Assembly: GCA_030606335.1 (NCBI GenBank)
Contig: JAUWGP010000021.1
Location: forward strand, 1-47,235
DNA: 47,235 nt
From: Caldifarciminota bacterium
Lineage (GTDB): Bacteria > Hydrothermota > UBA3073
Direction: 5' to 3'
Position 1 is the stretch's first letter. The number at the start of each line of letters is the position of its first letter. The notes under the pieces are model-generated. The model did no database searches and had not been told where the DNA came from. It saw only the letters and a program-made list of their open reading frames with translations. This document shows positions 16,586-24,953 of this stretch, piece by piece. The translations under genes were made by a program, and so were the position numbers.

Positions 16586-19500
16586 TTACCTATTTTTTTT
16601 CACAAGGTTGACTTCCATACAAAGACCTGAAAGTTCCTTTAATAAGACATTAAAAGATATTGGAAGTGTGGGTTCTGGCAAAGCCTCTCCTTTTACAAGT
16701 GCCTCATATAATTTTTTCCTACCTATTATATCATCAGATTTCACTGTAAGCATTTCCTGTAGAGTATACGCTGCACCATAAGATTCCAGAGCCCAAACTT
16801 CCATTTCTCCGAAACGCTGTCCCCCAAATTGTGCTTTTCCACCAAGTGGCTGCTGTGTAACTAAAGAATAAGAACCTATAGATCTTGCATGAACTTTATC
16901 TTCTACCATATGTGATAGCTTCATCATATATATATATCCAACAGTAATCCTATCTTCAAAATGTTTCCCTGTTCTGCCATCATACAAGACTGCCTTACCA
17001 TCGCTTGGTAGATGAGCCTCTCTTAACATTTCTTCTATCTCTTCTATTTTGGCACCTTCAAAAACAGGGCATGCAAAAGTTGTATCGAGATATTTCGCAG
17101 CTAATCCAAGCTGTGTTTCAAGTATCTGTCCAACATTCATCCTAGAAGGAACTCCAAGAGGGTTTAGTATCATGTCAATATGAGTACCATCCGATAGAAA
17201 TGGCATATCTTCTATAGGTACTATTTTTGCAATGGTTCCTTTATTGCCATGTCTACCAGATAATTTATCACCAACCATTACACTTCGCTTCTGCCCGACA
17301 TAGACTTTTATTACCTTCAGTACACCAGGAGGAAGACTATCACCCTCAGAAGCACTCTTAACATCGAGTTTATCTTGTGTCTTTAACCTTTTAATAATCT
17401 CATCTTCTTCAGTACATAATTCTTTAAATTTTATATATAACTTTGAACCGATACTCCTTTTGGTTATATAAAGATTCTTCATAACTTCGTATTTCAAGAG
17501 TGGTATTTTCTCATCTTTTTTAACAATAACCTTCCCTTTTTTATCTTTTATCGATACCAATGCCTTTTTCCCTTTCAGAAGACTTATTTTCTTTTCATAA
17601 GATATTCTCCTTACCTCGGAGATTTTCTGTTTTGTTTTCTTTCGTATTATATCAATTCTCCTCTTTATTTCCTCTTTAGCTATCTTATCATTGGATTTTC
17701 TCGAGAGAATTATAATATCTGTTACAATACCAGTAACTCCAGGTGAAACCCTAAGTGAAGTATCCTTAACATCACGAGCTTTCTCACCAAAGATTGCCCT
17801 TATTAGTCTTTCTTCAGGCGTAAGCTCAACCTCTCCCTTTGGAGAAACTTTACCAACCAGAACATCGTCAGGTTCAACCTTTGCGCCTATTCTTATTACT
17901 CCGCTTTCATCAAGGTCCTTAACCCCCTGTTCAGAAACATTAGGAATTTCCCTCGTTATCTCTTCTGGACCTAATTTTGTATCTCTCACCTGTATCTCAA
18001 ATTGCTGTATATGAAGTGAAGTAAATACATCTTCCTTTACCAACTTTTCCGATATAACTATTGCGTCTTCAAAATTATACCCAAGCCAGGGCATAAATCC
18101 AACAAGAATATTTTTGCCTAAAGCAAGTTCACCATTCTTTGTCGCAGCACCATCCACTATAACCTGTTTATCACTAACCTTATCACCAACTTTTACTATC
18201 GGTATTTGATTTATACAGGTATCCTGATTTGTACGATGGAACTTTATAAGGTCATAAATATCGGGTTCTGACGAAGTATTACTGGGTTCAATGACAACTC
18301 TACTAGCATCCACATATCTTACTATACCACCTTTTATCGGGGTTATGACTGAAGCTGAATCCATAGCAACCTTCTCTTCCAATCCTGTACCAACCAAGGG
18401 TGGTTCAGGAAAGAGAAGAGGTACAGCCTGTCTTTGCATATTTGAACCCATAAGTGCTCTATTTGCATCATCATGCTCTAAGAAAGGTATAAGAGAAGCT
18501 GATACAGAAACTAACTGCTTGGGAGATATATCCATAAAATCAATTTCACTGACCGGTACTATTGGATAATCTTCTCCCTTTCTCGACAGAGCAACCCTCT
18601 CGATGAAGTTACCATCCTTATCAAGAGGTGCATTCGCCTGAGCTATTATATAGGGATCCTCTTCATCTGCTGTAAGATGCTCAATCCTATTTGTGACTCT
18701 ACCTTTTAATACCTTTCTATATGGAGTTACAATAAAACCATACCGATTAACTTTAGCATAAGTTGAAAGGTAAGATATGATACCAATATTTGGTCCCTCA
18801 GGTGTTTCGATAGGACATATCCTTCCATAGTGAGAAAAATGTACATCCCGAACCTCAAGTCCGGCTGTGTCCCTTGTCAACCCACCTGGACCTAATCTTG
18901 TAATTCTTCGCAGGTGTGATATCTCAGCAAGTGGATTTGTTTGGTCCATAAATTGACATAACTGAGACACAAGAAAGAAACTCATAAGTACATTGGAAAA
19001 TAATCTTGTGTTTATAAGATCAGTTGGTGTTAGTGTATCCCTGGAGTGAAGTAACATACGCTCCCTTGTCTGCCAGTTTACCCTTCCAAGTGCAATCTTA
19101 ACCTGATCACTTAGAAGATCACCAACTCTCTTCAAGTACCTATTGCCAAGATGATCAACATCGTCAATAACACTTTTTCCCCACGAAAGATTAAGCATAT
19201 TCTTAAGTATATCAATAATATCCTCAACCAGGAGAGTATTCCCTTTTCTTTTAATATTTAACTTCTTATTAATTTTATATCGACCAGTGTCCGATAAGTC
19301 ATAATTACGACTGAAATAGTTGACTCTCAAATACGCTTCTGCAATCTCTGTACTACTTGGGGATGTACCTCTCAGTAAATAATATATTCTATGAAGTGCA
19401 TCCTTTCTTGATTCAATCTTTTCATCTTTTTTTAATGTGGATAATATCATAGATAAATCCGTTGACTTAGGAATAAAAACCTTATCTATACCAAAGGAAA

Positions 19501-20272
19501 TAAGATTATCTAAAAGCTCCTGATTGAGCTGTGAACCTGCAAATGCAAGTGTAACACCTGAAGCTGTATCTACACAATCTTTACCAAGAATTTTTCCCAG
19601 AGCTTTTGAGATTGGCACATCATTCATTTCATATAACACAGATAGTATCTCCTCATTCGACACATATCCAAGAGCCTTGAGAAGAGTGGTTACAGGAAAA
19701 CGATGTCTTTTGTCAAGATTTACTGATAATACACCACTTGCATCGGTTGTAAATTCTATCCAGGAACCATGGTAAGGAATAATTTCACCCTTAAACATCC
19801 TCTTCCCTGTAGGATGAACTGATTCACTAAAATAAACACCTGGTGCGCGTCTCAACTGATTAACTACAACTTTTTCTACTCCATTAACTATAAATGTTCC
19901 TCTCTCTGTAATAATAGGAAAATCACAAAGATATACATCCTGTTCTACAACATTCTTTGTATTAGCCTCATCATCGCGAGATATAAGTCTGAACGTAACA
20001 TATAAGGAAGCTGAATATGTAGTACCCCTTTTAATTGCATCAAAATCCTTAAATTTTGGTTCTTTGATATTATACTTGATATATTCCAGGGAGAACCTAT
20101 GATGGGGATCTTCAAGAGGGAATGCTTCTCTAAATATTGTCTCTAAACCTATGTTTTCTCTCTTTTCAGGAGACGTTTCTATTTGAAGGAACTTCTTAAA
20201 TGATGATAGTTGTACTTCAATTAAGTTTGGTAAGCCAAGTACATCTTTTATCTTACCAAATGACTTCCTCAT
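16586..20272 (-). CDS. rpoB: DNA-directed RNA polymerase subunit beta
   Basis: 1228 aa, full length. Conserved blocks include the rifampicin-pocket region (about 435-465), GRICPIETPEGPNIG, GSNMQRQAVPLL, the KLSGRHGNKG motif and the C-terminal GGKAQFGGQRFGEMEVWALE(S)YGA. The start is preceded by AGGAGG with 7-nt spacing. In the rifampicin pocket, Asp443 and His453 match E. coli D516 and H526, while Thr458 replaces E. coli S531. The gene stops at TAA (16586-16588), showing that UAA is an ordinary stop in this genome. Confidence 0.98.
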   Translation of the reverse strand: MRKSFGKIKDVLGLPNLIEVQLSSFKKFLQIETSPEKRENIGLETIFREAFPLEDPHHRFSLEYIKYNIKEPKFKDFDAIKRGTTYSASLYVTFRLISRDDEANTKNVVEQDVYLCDFPIITERGTFIVNGVEKVVVNQLRRAPGVYFSESVHPTGKRMFKGEIIPYHGSWIEFTTDASGVLSVNLDKRHRFPVTTLLKALGYVSNEEILSVLYEMNDVPISKALGKILGKDCVDTASGVTLAFAGSQLNQELLDNLISFGIDKVFIPKSTDLSMILSTLKKDEKIESRKDALHRIYYLLRGTSPSSTEIAEAYLRVNYFSRNYDLSDTGRYKINKKLNIKRKGNTLLVEDIIDILKNMLNLSWGKSVIDDVDHLGNRYLKRVGDLLSDQVKIALGRVNWQTRERMLLHSRDTLTPTDLINTRLFSNVLMSFFLVSQLCQFMDQTNPLAEISHLRRITRLGPGGLTRDTAGLEVRDVHFSHYGRICPIETPEGPNIGIISYLSTYAKVNRYGFIVTPYRKVLKGRVTNRIEHLTADEEDPYIIAQANAPLDKDGNFIERVALSRKGEDYPIVPVSEIDFMDISPKQLVSVSASLIPFLEHDDANRALMGSNMQRQAVPLLFPEPPLVGTGLEEKVAMDSASVITPIKGGIVRYVDASRVVIEPSNTSSEPDIYDLIKFHRTNQDTCINQIPIVKVGDKVSDKQVIVDGAATKNGELALGKNILVGFMPWLGYNFEDAIVISEKLVKEDVFTSLHIQQFEIQVRDTKLGPEEITREIPNVSEQGVKDLDESGVIRIGAKVEPDDVLVGKVSPKGEVELTPEERLIRAIFGEKARDVKDTSLRVSPGVTGIVTDIIILSRKSNDKIAKEEIKRRIDIIRKKTKQKISEVRRISYEKKISLLKGKKALVSIKDKKGKVIVKKDEKIPLLKYEVMKNLYITKRSIGSKLYIKFKELCTEEDEIIKRLKTQDKLDVKSASEGDSLPPGVLKVIKVYVGQKRSVMVGDKLSGRHGNKGTIAKIVPIEDMPFLSDGTHIDMILNPLGVPSRMNVGQILETQLGLAAKYLDTTFACPVFEGAKIEEIEEMLREAHLPSDGKAVLYDGRTGKHFEDRITVGYIYMMKLSHMVEDKVHARSIGSYSLVTQQPLGGKAQFGGQRFGEMEVWALESYGAAYTLQEMLTVKSDDIIGRKKLYEALVKGEALPEPTLPISFNVLLKELSGLCMEVNLVKKNR

Positions 20273-20382
20273 AAAAAGACCTCCTAATTGTGTAAATAGA
20301 AATTATTTGGAAAACATCACATATCGAATGAAGGATAAACAAAAATTTATTCCAACCCAATATAGGTTTCTTAAACCATGTT

Positions 20383-20781
20383 CTATTTTATTTCTATAGT
20401 TGCACCAGCCTCCTCAAGTTTCTTTTTTACAGCCTCTGCTTCCTCTTTTGTAACATTTTCTTTTATTACTGTTGGTGCTGCTTCTACAAGGTCTTTAGCT
20501 TCCTTTAATCCGAGTGCAGTAATCTCTCGGACCTCTTTTATTACCCTTATCTTTTTATCTCCATAGGAAGCAAGTATAACATCAAATTCAGTCTTCTCTT
20601 CCGCAGCTTTTTCTTCGGTAGGTTGTGTTGTTGCGCCTGGTGCAACACCTACAACTTGAGGGACGGCCTGAACACCAAATTTCTCCTCAATGTCTTTTAC
20701 AAGCTCCGACAGTTCAATTACACTCATATCAGTGATAAGTTTCATCACCTTGTCTTTTGTAGATTCCTTTGCCTTTGCCAT
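20383..20781 (-). CDS. rplL: 50S ribosomal protein L7/L12
   Basis: 132 aa. The N-terminal dimerisation domain ([19 protein letters not shown]) is joined by an Ala/Glu/Thr-rich hinge to the C-terminal factor-binding domain ([36 protein letters not shown]). It forms the ribosomal stalk with L10. It is placed between rplJ and rpoB as usual. Confidence 0.97.
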   Translation of the reverse strand: MAKAKESTKDKVMKLITDMSVIELSELVKDIEEKFGVQAVPQVVGVAPGATTQPTEEKAAEEKTEFDVILASYGDKKIRVIKEVREITALGLKEAKDLVEAAPTVIKENVTKEEAEAVKKKLEEAGATIEIK

Positions 20782-20886
20782 AATTTCTCCTTTCTTTTAG
20801 TTAAAAAAATATATGTAATAGTCTTCAATACTATAAAAATAGTGATATTTTTTAATTTAATCACATAGTGGATAAAGACATAAGCT

Positions 20887-21399
20887 CTAAGACTGTTTCT
20901 TGGACAGCTGAGTTAATACTCCAGTAATATTTTGTATAGGATAGCACAAAGTATTCCTGAGTCTTTGGAGGGGATTTGACAGCGCAAAAAGAAGTCTCTG
21001 TAAAAGTACCTCTCTTGAAGGTATAATGGCTAATTCTTTTATCTCTTCAGATGAGAAGAAACTACCATCAACAATACCACCTTTTATAACAACCTCCTTT
21101 TCTTTACTGAAATCCTTTAATATTTTTGAGGGTAGAATTGGGTCTTCATACGAATATGATACAGCAGTGGGTCCTTCTAAAAATTTTAAGAGGTTTTTCA
21201 GATTTAATCTTTCCAAAGTCATTCGTACAATTATATTCTTAATCACCTTAATTTTTATGTTCTTACTTCTCATCATACTTCTCAATTTTCTAAATTCTTG
21301 TGCATTCAATCCTGTAAAGTCCACTAAATAAATACCAGTAGCGTCTTTCAATTCTCCCATGAGAATTTCAACATTTCTTTGTTTTTCTTCCTTTTTCAT
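20887..21399 (-). CDS. rplJ: 50S ribosomal protein L10
   Basis: 170 aa from the ATG at 21399, which has GGAGG about 6 nt upstream; a TTG four codons earlier would overlap that ribosome site. It carries the L10 core (TGIYLVDFTGLNAQEFRKLRSMMR) and the C-terminal L7/L12-binding helix. It forms the stalk base on 23S rRNA. The 105-bp rplJ-rplL spacer is AT-rich; no clear regulatory structure was recognised. Confidence 0.96.
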   Translation of the reverse strand: MKKEEKQRNVEILMGELKDATGIYLVDFTGLNAQEFRKLRSMMRSKNIKIKVIKNIIVRMTLERLNLKNLLKFLEGPTAVSYSYEDPILPSKILKDFSKEKEVVIKGGIVDGSFFSSEEIKELAIIPSREVLLQRLLFALSNPLQRLRNTLCYPIQNITGVLTQLSKKQS

Positions 21400-21444
21400 A
21401 TATTCCTCCAATTAATTAAGGAAGTCAATATACTCTATATTAAG

Positions 21445-22119
21445 CTAACTAGTTATCTTGATTCCTGGTCCCATAGTTGAAGATAGATACAATGACTTCA
21501 TATAATTACCTTTAAAGTCTTTTGGTTTTGCTAATTTGACTCCATTAATTACCTCTTTTAAATTGGATATTAGTTTTTCATCAGAAAATGATACCTTCCC
21601 AACAGGTAGATGAATAACTCCTGTTTTATCCATTCTAAATTCTGCTCTTCCTTTTTTTATCTCAATTACAGCCTTCCCTACTTCATTAGTAACAGTTCCT
21701 GCCTTTGGGTTTGGCATCAATCCCCTTGGCCCAAGTATTCTACCAAGTTTTGCAACATCTTTCATTGCTGCTGGTGTAGCAACACAAGCATCAAATTCGA
21801 GCCATCCGCTTTGTACTTTCTCAATATATTCTTCATAGCCAACCCAATCTGCACCTGCATCAAGAGCCTCATTTTGCTTATCCTTTGTCAAAACAAGTAC
21901 TCTTTTTTGTTTCCCAACTCCATATGGCATCAATACTATCCCTCTCACCATTTGATCGGACTTGCGGGGGTCAACTCCCAATTTTATTGCCAACTCAATA
22001 GTTTCGTCAAATTTCGCATTGGCATAATTTTTTACCAATTTTATACCCTCTTCCAATGTATAGGTCTTACTTCTATCTATATCATTCTTTATCTCCTTCA
22101 TTTTTTTTGAAATCTTCAT
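21445..22119 (-). CDS. rplA: 50S ribosomal protein L1
   Basis: 224 aa, typical length. Contains DETIELAIKLGVDPRKSDQMVRG, the GRILGPRGLMPNPKAGTVT signature and FRMDKTGVIHLPVGKVSF. It binds 23S rRNA at the L1 stalk and often represses its own operon. It follows rplK by 11 bp. Confidence 0.98.
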   Translation of the reverse strand: MKISKKMKEIKNDIDRSKTYTLEEGIKLVKNYANAKFDETIELAIKLGVDPRKSDQMVRGIVLMPYGVGKQKRVLVLTKDKQNEALDAGADWVGYEEYIEKVQSGWLEFDACVATPAAMKDVAKLGRILGPRGLMPNPKAGTVTNEVGKAVIEIKKGRAEFRMDKTGVIHLPVGKVSFSDEKLISNLKEVINGVKLAKPKDFKGNYMKSLYLSSTMGPGIKITS

Positions 22120-22130
22120 AGATTTCCTCC

Positions 22131-22559
22131 TTAATCATCTTCGATCTCCAAACCACAGCTTCTCGCAGTACCTTCTATTATCTTCATAGCTGCTTCATTA
22201 TCATAACTGGTTAAATCATCTTTCTTCATCTTTATTATCTCTAATAGTTGCGATCTCTTAACCTTTCCTACCTTTTCCCTATTAGGCTCTCCTGATCCCT
22301 TTGCTATGCCTGCTGCTTTTTTTAGAAGCATTGCCGCTGGTGGGGATTTAAGGATAAAATCAAAAGATCTGTCCTGGTATATAGTTATAATAGCTGGTAT
22401 TATATATCCTTCTCTCCCTCTTGTTTTATCGTTAAACGCCTTACAAAATGCTCCCATATTGACACCATGAGGACCTAATGCTGTTCCCACTGGTGGAGCA
22501 GGAGTCGCATTCCCTGCTGGTATTTGAATCTTAATTTTCGCTTTTATCTTTTTTGCCAT
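22131..22559 (-). CDS. rplK: 50S ribosomal protein L11
   Basis: 142 aa, typical length. The N-terminal Pro-rich domain contains [20 protein letters not shown]; the C-terminal RNA-binding domain carries [14 protein letters not shown] and a [10 protein letters not shown] end. It binds the GTPase-associated region of 23S rRNA. It lies 62 bp after nusG. Confidence 0.98.
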   Translation of the reverse strand: MAKKIKAKIKIQIPAGNATPAPPVGTALGPHGVNMGAFCKAFNDKTRGREGYIIPAIITIYQDRSFDFILKSPPAAMLLKKAAGIAKGSGEPNREKVGKVKRSQLLEIIKMKKDDLTSYDNEAAMKIIEGTARSCGLEIEDD

Positions 22560-22621
22560 ATAACCCCCAATACAAACCTTAAATTATTGAATAAATTAAG
22601 AGTAATTGAGTTTCTTGAGTA

Positions 22622-23143
22622 TTACATTGGTTCTACCTGAAAATAGCTTAATTCAACAGGAGTAGATCTTCCAAATACAGTAACCATAACCTTTAACCTA
22701 TCTCTCTCTTGATAGATCTCTTCGATAATACCTGCAAAATCTACAAAAGGACCATCTACAATCTTCACAGAATCGCCTTTTGAAAATGGCACCTCTTCTA
22801 TCTTTTCCTTATCTTTCTGTAAGCCCAGAATATGCGAAACCTCCTCTTCTTCTACCGGATATGGTTTCCTCCCAAAGCCAGAAAAGGGCATAACACCTGG
22901 TACATTAGATATTAGTTTAATTACCTCTTCCTCCGGTTCCATTTGTAATAAGATATATCCAGGATATATCTTTTTCTCAACCTTTATTCTTTTACCCTTA
23001 CCAATCCTTTGAACTGTCTTAACTGGTATAAATATCTCTTCAACAGCTTCCTCAAGGTTACGCATTTTTGTTTCCCTGAGAATGAATTCCTTAACCTTAT
23101 TTTCATATCCAACATACACATGCAATATAAACCATTGCTTCAT
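22622..23143 (-). CDS. nusG: Transcription termination/antitermination protein NusG
   Basis: 173 aa, standard size. The NGN domain begins WFILHVYVGYENKVKEFI and continues through YPGYILLQM and VPGVMPFSGF. The C-terminal KOW domain contains FSKGDSVKIVDGPFVDFAGIIEE. It binds RNA polymerase and links it to the ribosome or Rho. The start overlaps the secE stop by 4 bp (ATGA). Confidence 0.98.
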   Translation of the reverse strand: MKQWFILHVYVGYENKVKEFILRETKMRNLEEAVEEIFIPVKTVQRIGKGKRIKVEKKIYPGYILLQMEPEEEVIKLISNVPGVMPFSGFGRKPYPVEEEEVSHILGLQKDKEKIEEVPFSKGDSVKIVDGPFVDFAGIIEEIYQERDRLKVMVTVFGRSTPVELSYFQVEPM

Positions 23144-23322
23144 CTTATTATCCCCTTAATTACATTAGCAAACATCAAATCAATCAGTCCTACAAATACT
23201 GCTAAAATTACGGAAACTGTAAGAACAATAATAGTTGAGCCCAATATCTCATCTTTTGATGGCCAGGAAACCTTAAAAAGTTCTGTTTTTACCTCTATAA
23301 AAAACTTTTTAATTTTCTGCAT
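23140..23322 (-). CDS. secE: Preprotein translocase subunit SecE
   Basis: 60 aa from the ATG at 23322, which has GGAGG 4 nt upstream. An open frame extends back to 23430, but that part is translated tRNA-Trp and is not coding. The protein is a single-helix SecE: an amphipathic KFFIEVKTELFKVSWPSKDEI segment precedes one transmembrane helix (about 32-55). It is an essential part of the SecYEG channel. Confidence 0.95.
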   Translation of the reverse strand: MQKIKKFFIEVKTELFKVSWPSKDEILGSTIIVLTVSVILAVFVGLIDLMFANVIKGIIR

Positions 23323-23371
23323 TAATCCTCCGCTATTAAGATATTGATAAAGATATAGTTTATTAAACATT

Positions 23372-23446
23372 CGGGCCTGGGAGGATTCGAACCCCCACCC
23401 CCTGGATTTGGATTCCAGCGCTCTAGCCAATTAGAGCTACAGGCCC
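23372..23446 (-). tRNA. tRNA-Trp (CCA)
   Basis: 75 nt without an encoded CCA end. The acceptor stem GGGCCTG/CAGGCCC is perfect. The anticodon stem CTGGA/TCCAG closes the loop ATCCAAA, giving anticodon CCA. The T-loop is TTCGAAT. It lies between rpmG and secE, a common position. Confidence 0.95.
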
Positions 23447-23584
23447 AGTCAAAATATAAATCATAAATATCAAGCACTAAAACACAAATAATATCCAATT
23501 CAAAAAATTTCTAAATTCCAAAAAATGTTTAGGATTTTGTCTATTTGGATTTGGTATTTATTTGTTATTTTAATTTACTATCTG

Positions 23585-23734
23585 CTATTTTGTCTCTTTA
23601 TGTACAGTATGTTTCTTACAGAATGGGCAGTATTTTTTATAACTTACTTTATCAGGATGTTTCTGCTTATTCTTTGTTGTATTGTAATTTCTCCTACCGC
23701 ATTCACTACATTCCAAATTAATAAGTACCCTCAT
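23585..23734 (-). CDS. rpmG: 50S ribosomal protein L33
   Basis: 49 aa read directly from the minus strand. The start is the ATG at 23734 and the stop TAG at 23585-23587. The sequence opens [17 protein letters not shown] and contains a second Cys pair in YCPFCKKH, so this is the four-Cys zinc-binding form of L33. It lies between tRNA-Thr and tRNA-Trp, as in many bacteria. Confidence 0.95.
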   Translation of the reverse strand: MRVLINLECSECGRRNYNTTKNKQKHPDKVSYKKYCPFCKKHTVHKETK

Positions 23735-23768
23735 AATGTTTCCTATACAATAAAGTTGATTAATTATA

Positions 23769-23841
23769 AGCCCATGACCGGAATTGAACCGGTGACCTCC
23801 TCCTTACCAAGGAGGTGCTCTGCCTACTGAGCTACATGGGC
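23769..23841 (-). tRNA. tRNA-Thr (GGT)
   Basis: 73 nt. The acceptor stem GCCCATG/CATGGGC is perfect. The anticodon stem CCTCC/GGAGG closes the loop TTGGTAA, giving anticodon GGT. D- and T-arms are normal. CCA is not encoded. Confidence 0.95.
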
Positions 23842-23898
23842 ATTGTTAATTAATAAATAAAACACTTAAATATTTTCTTCTTTAAAATCAAAGGACTT

Positions 23899-23949
23899 GG
23901 TCACCTCCCCGCCAAAGGCGGGGTGCTCTTCCTACTGAGCTACATGGGC
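23899..23949 (-). pseudogene. tRNA-Thr remnant with replaced anticodon arm
   Basis: The 5' end at 23949 repeats the first 27 nt of the neighbouring tRNA-Thr(GGT) with one change, giving an intact acceptor 5' strand and D-arm. The anticodon arm is replaced by the hairpin CCCCGCC-TTT-GGCGGGG. A near match to the variable/T-arm start (AGGTGACC) follows, but the rest of the T-arm and the 3' acceptor strand are missing. It cannot form a functional tRNA. Confidence 0.75.
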
Positions 23950-24070
23950 ATTAACTCTCAATCTCATAAATATCTTTATCGCAAATTATTTGTTAATAAT
24001 ACTAAAGTTACATATTAGTAATCGGTTATCTATAATCAGTAACTTCCAGAGTATATCAGGACACCAGTAT

Positions 24071-24180
24071 ATCAGTTGGCAGAGTACCAGATTATCAGTG
24101 TATCAGGTTAAAACGTACCAGGATATCAGTAGATCAGTAAGCAGAGTACCAGATTATCAGTGTATCAGGTAAAAACGTAT
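24071..24180. repeat. Two-copy direct repeat, period 62 bp
   Basis: Unit 1 starts at 24071 and unit 2 at 24133. They share gcagagtaccagattatcag and the following gtgtatcaggt with few changes. There are only two units and no distinct spacers. Confidence 0.75.
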
Positions 24181-24389
24181 CATTACTTCAGCAGATCAGT
24201 TAGTGGTTTATTAGATTATTAGCAATCCATGTTATAACTATCTTTAATCTGATATTCTGATTAGCTGATATCCTTCCTACTGATACTCTGATTGGCTGAT
24301 ACACCTAATTTTTCCTTACAAATAACCTGATCACCTATAACCTAATTATCGATTTATCTCTTTGTACATCTGTGGTTAATATACATTAT

Positions 24390-24462
24390 AGCGGGAGACG
24401 GGGTTCGAACCCGTGACCATCTGCTTGGAAGGCAGATGCTCTTCCAGCTGAGCTACTCCCGC
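24390..24462 (-). tRNA. tRNA-Gly (TCC)
   Basis: 73 nt. The acceptor stem GCGGGAG/CTCCCGC is perfect. The anticodon stem TCTGC/GCAGA closes the loop CTTCCAA, giving anticodon TCC. The T-loop is TTCGAAC. Confidence 0.96.
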
Positions 24463-24489
24463 ATACCTAATACCTGAAACCTATTTTTC

Positions 24490-24571
24490 TGGGGAGGGAA
24501 GGATTCGAACCTTCGAAGGCTTCGCCAACAGATTTACAGTCTGCCCCCTTTGGCCGCTCGGGAACCTCCCC
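24490..24571 (-). tRNA. tRNA-Tyr (GTA)
   Basis: 82 nt class II tRNA with a long variable arm (about GGCGAAGCC). The acceptor stem GGGGAGG/CCTCCCC is perfect. The anticodon loop CTGTAAA gives anticodon GTA. It has the typical TTCCCGAGCGG D-arm of bacterial tRNA-Tyr. Confidence 0.95.
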
Positions 24572-24650
24572 CAAGAAGAATGGTAATAAGTTATCAGTAG
24601 TAAGAATTTTCGTTTTTATAAAACTAAATTAACTTAAAATTATTCCATTC

Positions 24651-24722
24651 AGCCACCGGAGGGAATTGAACCCCCGACCAACTGATTACAAATCAGCCGC
24701 TCTTCCTCTGAGCTACGGTGGC
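24651..24722 (-). tRNA. tRNA-Thr (TGT)
   Basis: 72 nt. The acceptor stem GCCACCG/CGGTGGC is perfect. The anticodon loop TTTGTAA gives anticodon TGT. It is the first gene of the transcript that continues through the ribosomal and RNA polymerase genes. The order Thr-Tyr-Gly-Thr matches the classic bacterial cluster. Confidence 0.95.
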
Positions 24723-24838
24723 ATATCGAAAAAATATATATACTCCTATATAATCCACCAAAATCCTTTTTTCTAAATTACTGGTGGACATTTTTAATTT
24801 CTTATAATATACTAAATATTAATACCTTATGAACTCGA

Positions 24839-24867
24839 ATTATAACATATAAACCCTAAAATGTCAA
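24839..24867 (-). promoter_or_regulatory. Perfect sigma-70 promoter for the tRNA/ribosomal/rpoBC operon
   Basis: On the minus strand TTGACA (24862-24867), a 17-bp spacer and TATAAT (24839-24844) are exact. The predicted transcript starts near 24832, about 110 bp before tRNA-Thr(TGT). It is divergent from the promoter at 24895. Confidence 0.88.
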
Positions 24868-24894
24868 GAAAAATATAAAAAAACCTAATTTTAA

Positions 24895-24923
24895 TTGACA
24901 ATTAAATAAACTTATGTTATAAT
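24895..24923 (+). promoter_or_regulatory. Perfect extended -10 sigma-70 promoter for the rRNA methyltransferase
   Basis: TTGACA (24895-24900), a 17-bp spacer and TATAAT (24918-24923) are preceded by TGT, an extended -10 element. The predicted start near 24930 leaves a leader of only about 24 nt with no evident Shine-Dalgarno sequence before the ATG at 24954. Confidence 0.85.
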
Positions 24924-24953
24924 CCGATATTATTTGAATTATACTCTTATCTA

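Larger units (their letters stand above)
23842..24389. other. Intergenic repeat-rich region between tRNA genes
   Basis: This 548-bp gap holds the tRNA-Thr remnant (23899-23949), a 62-bp-period tandem duplication (24071-24180) and a wider quasi-periodic region of ATCAG/CTGAT words (about 24010-24310). In many bacteria tuf lies near here, but no tuf fragment was recognised. Confidence 0.7.

Noticed and set aside
23323..23430. N-terminal extension of SecE
   Set aside because: It translates the tRNA-Trp gene; the ATG at 23322 has the Shine-Dalgarno sequence and the family's usual start.
24071..24180. CRISPR array
   Set aside because: Only two diverged units with no spacers of regular length and no cas genes in the window.
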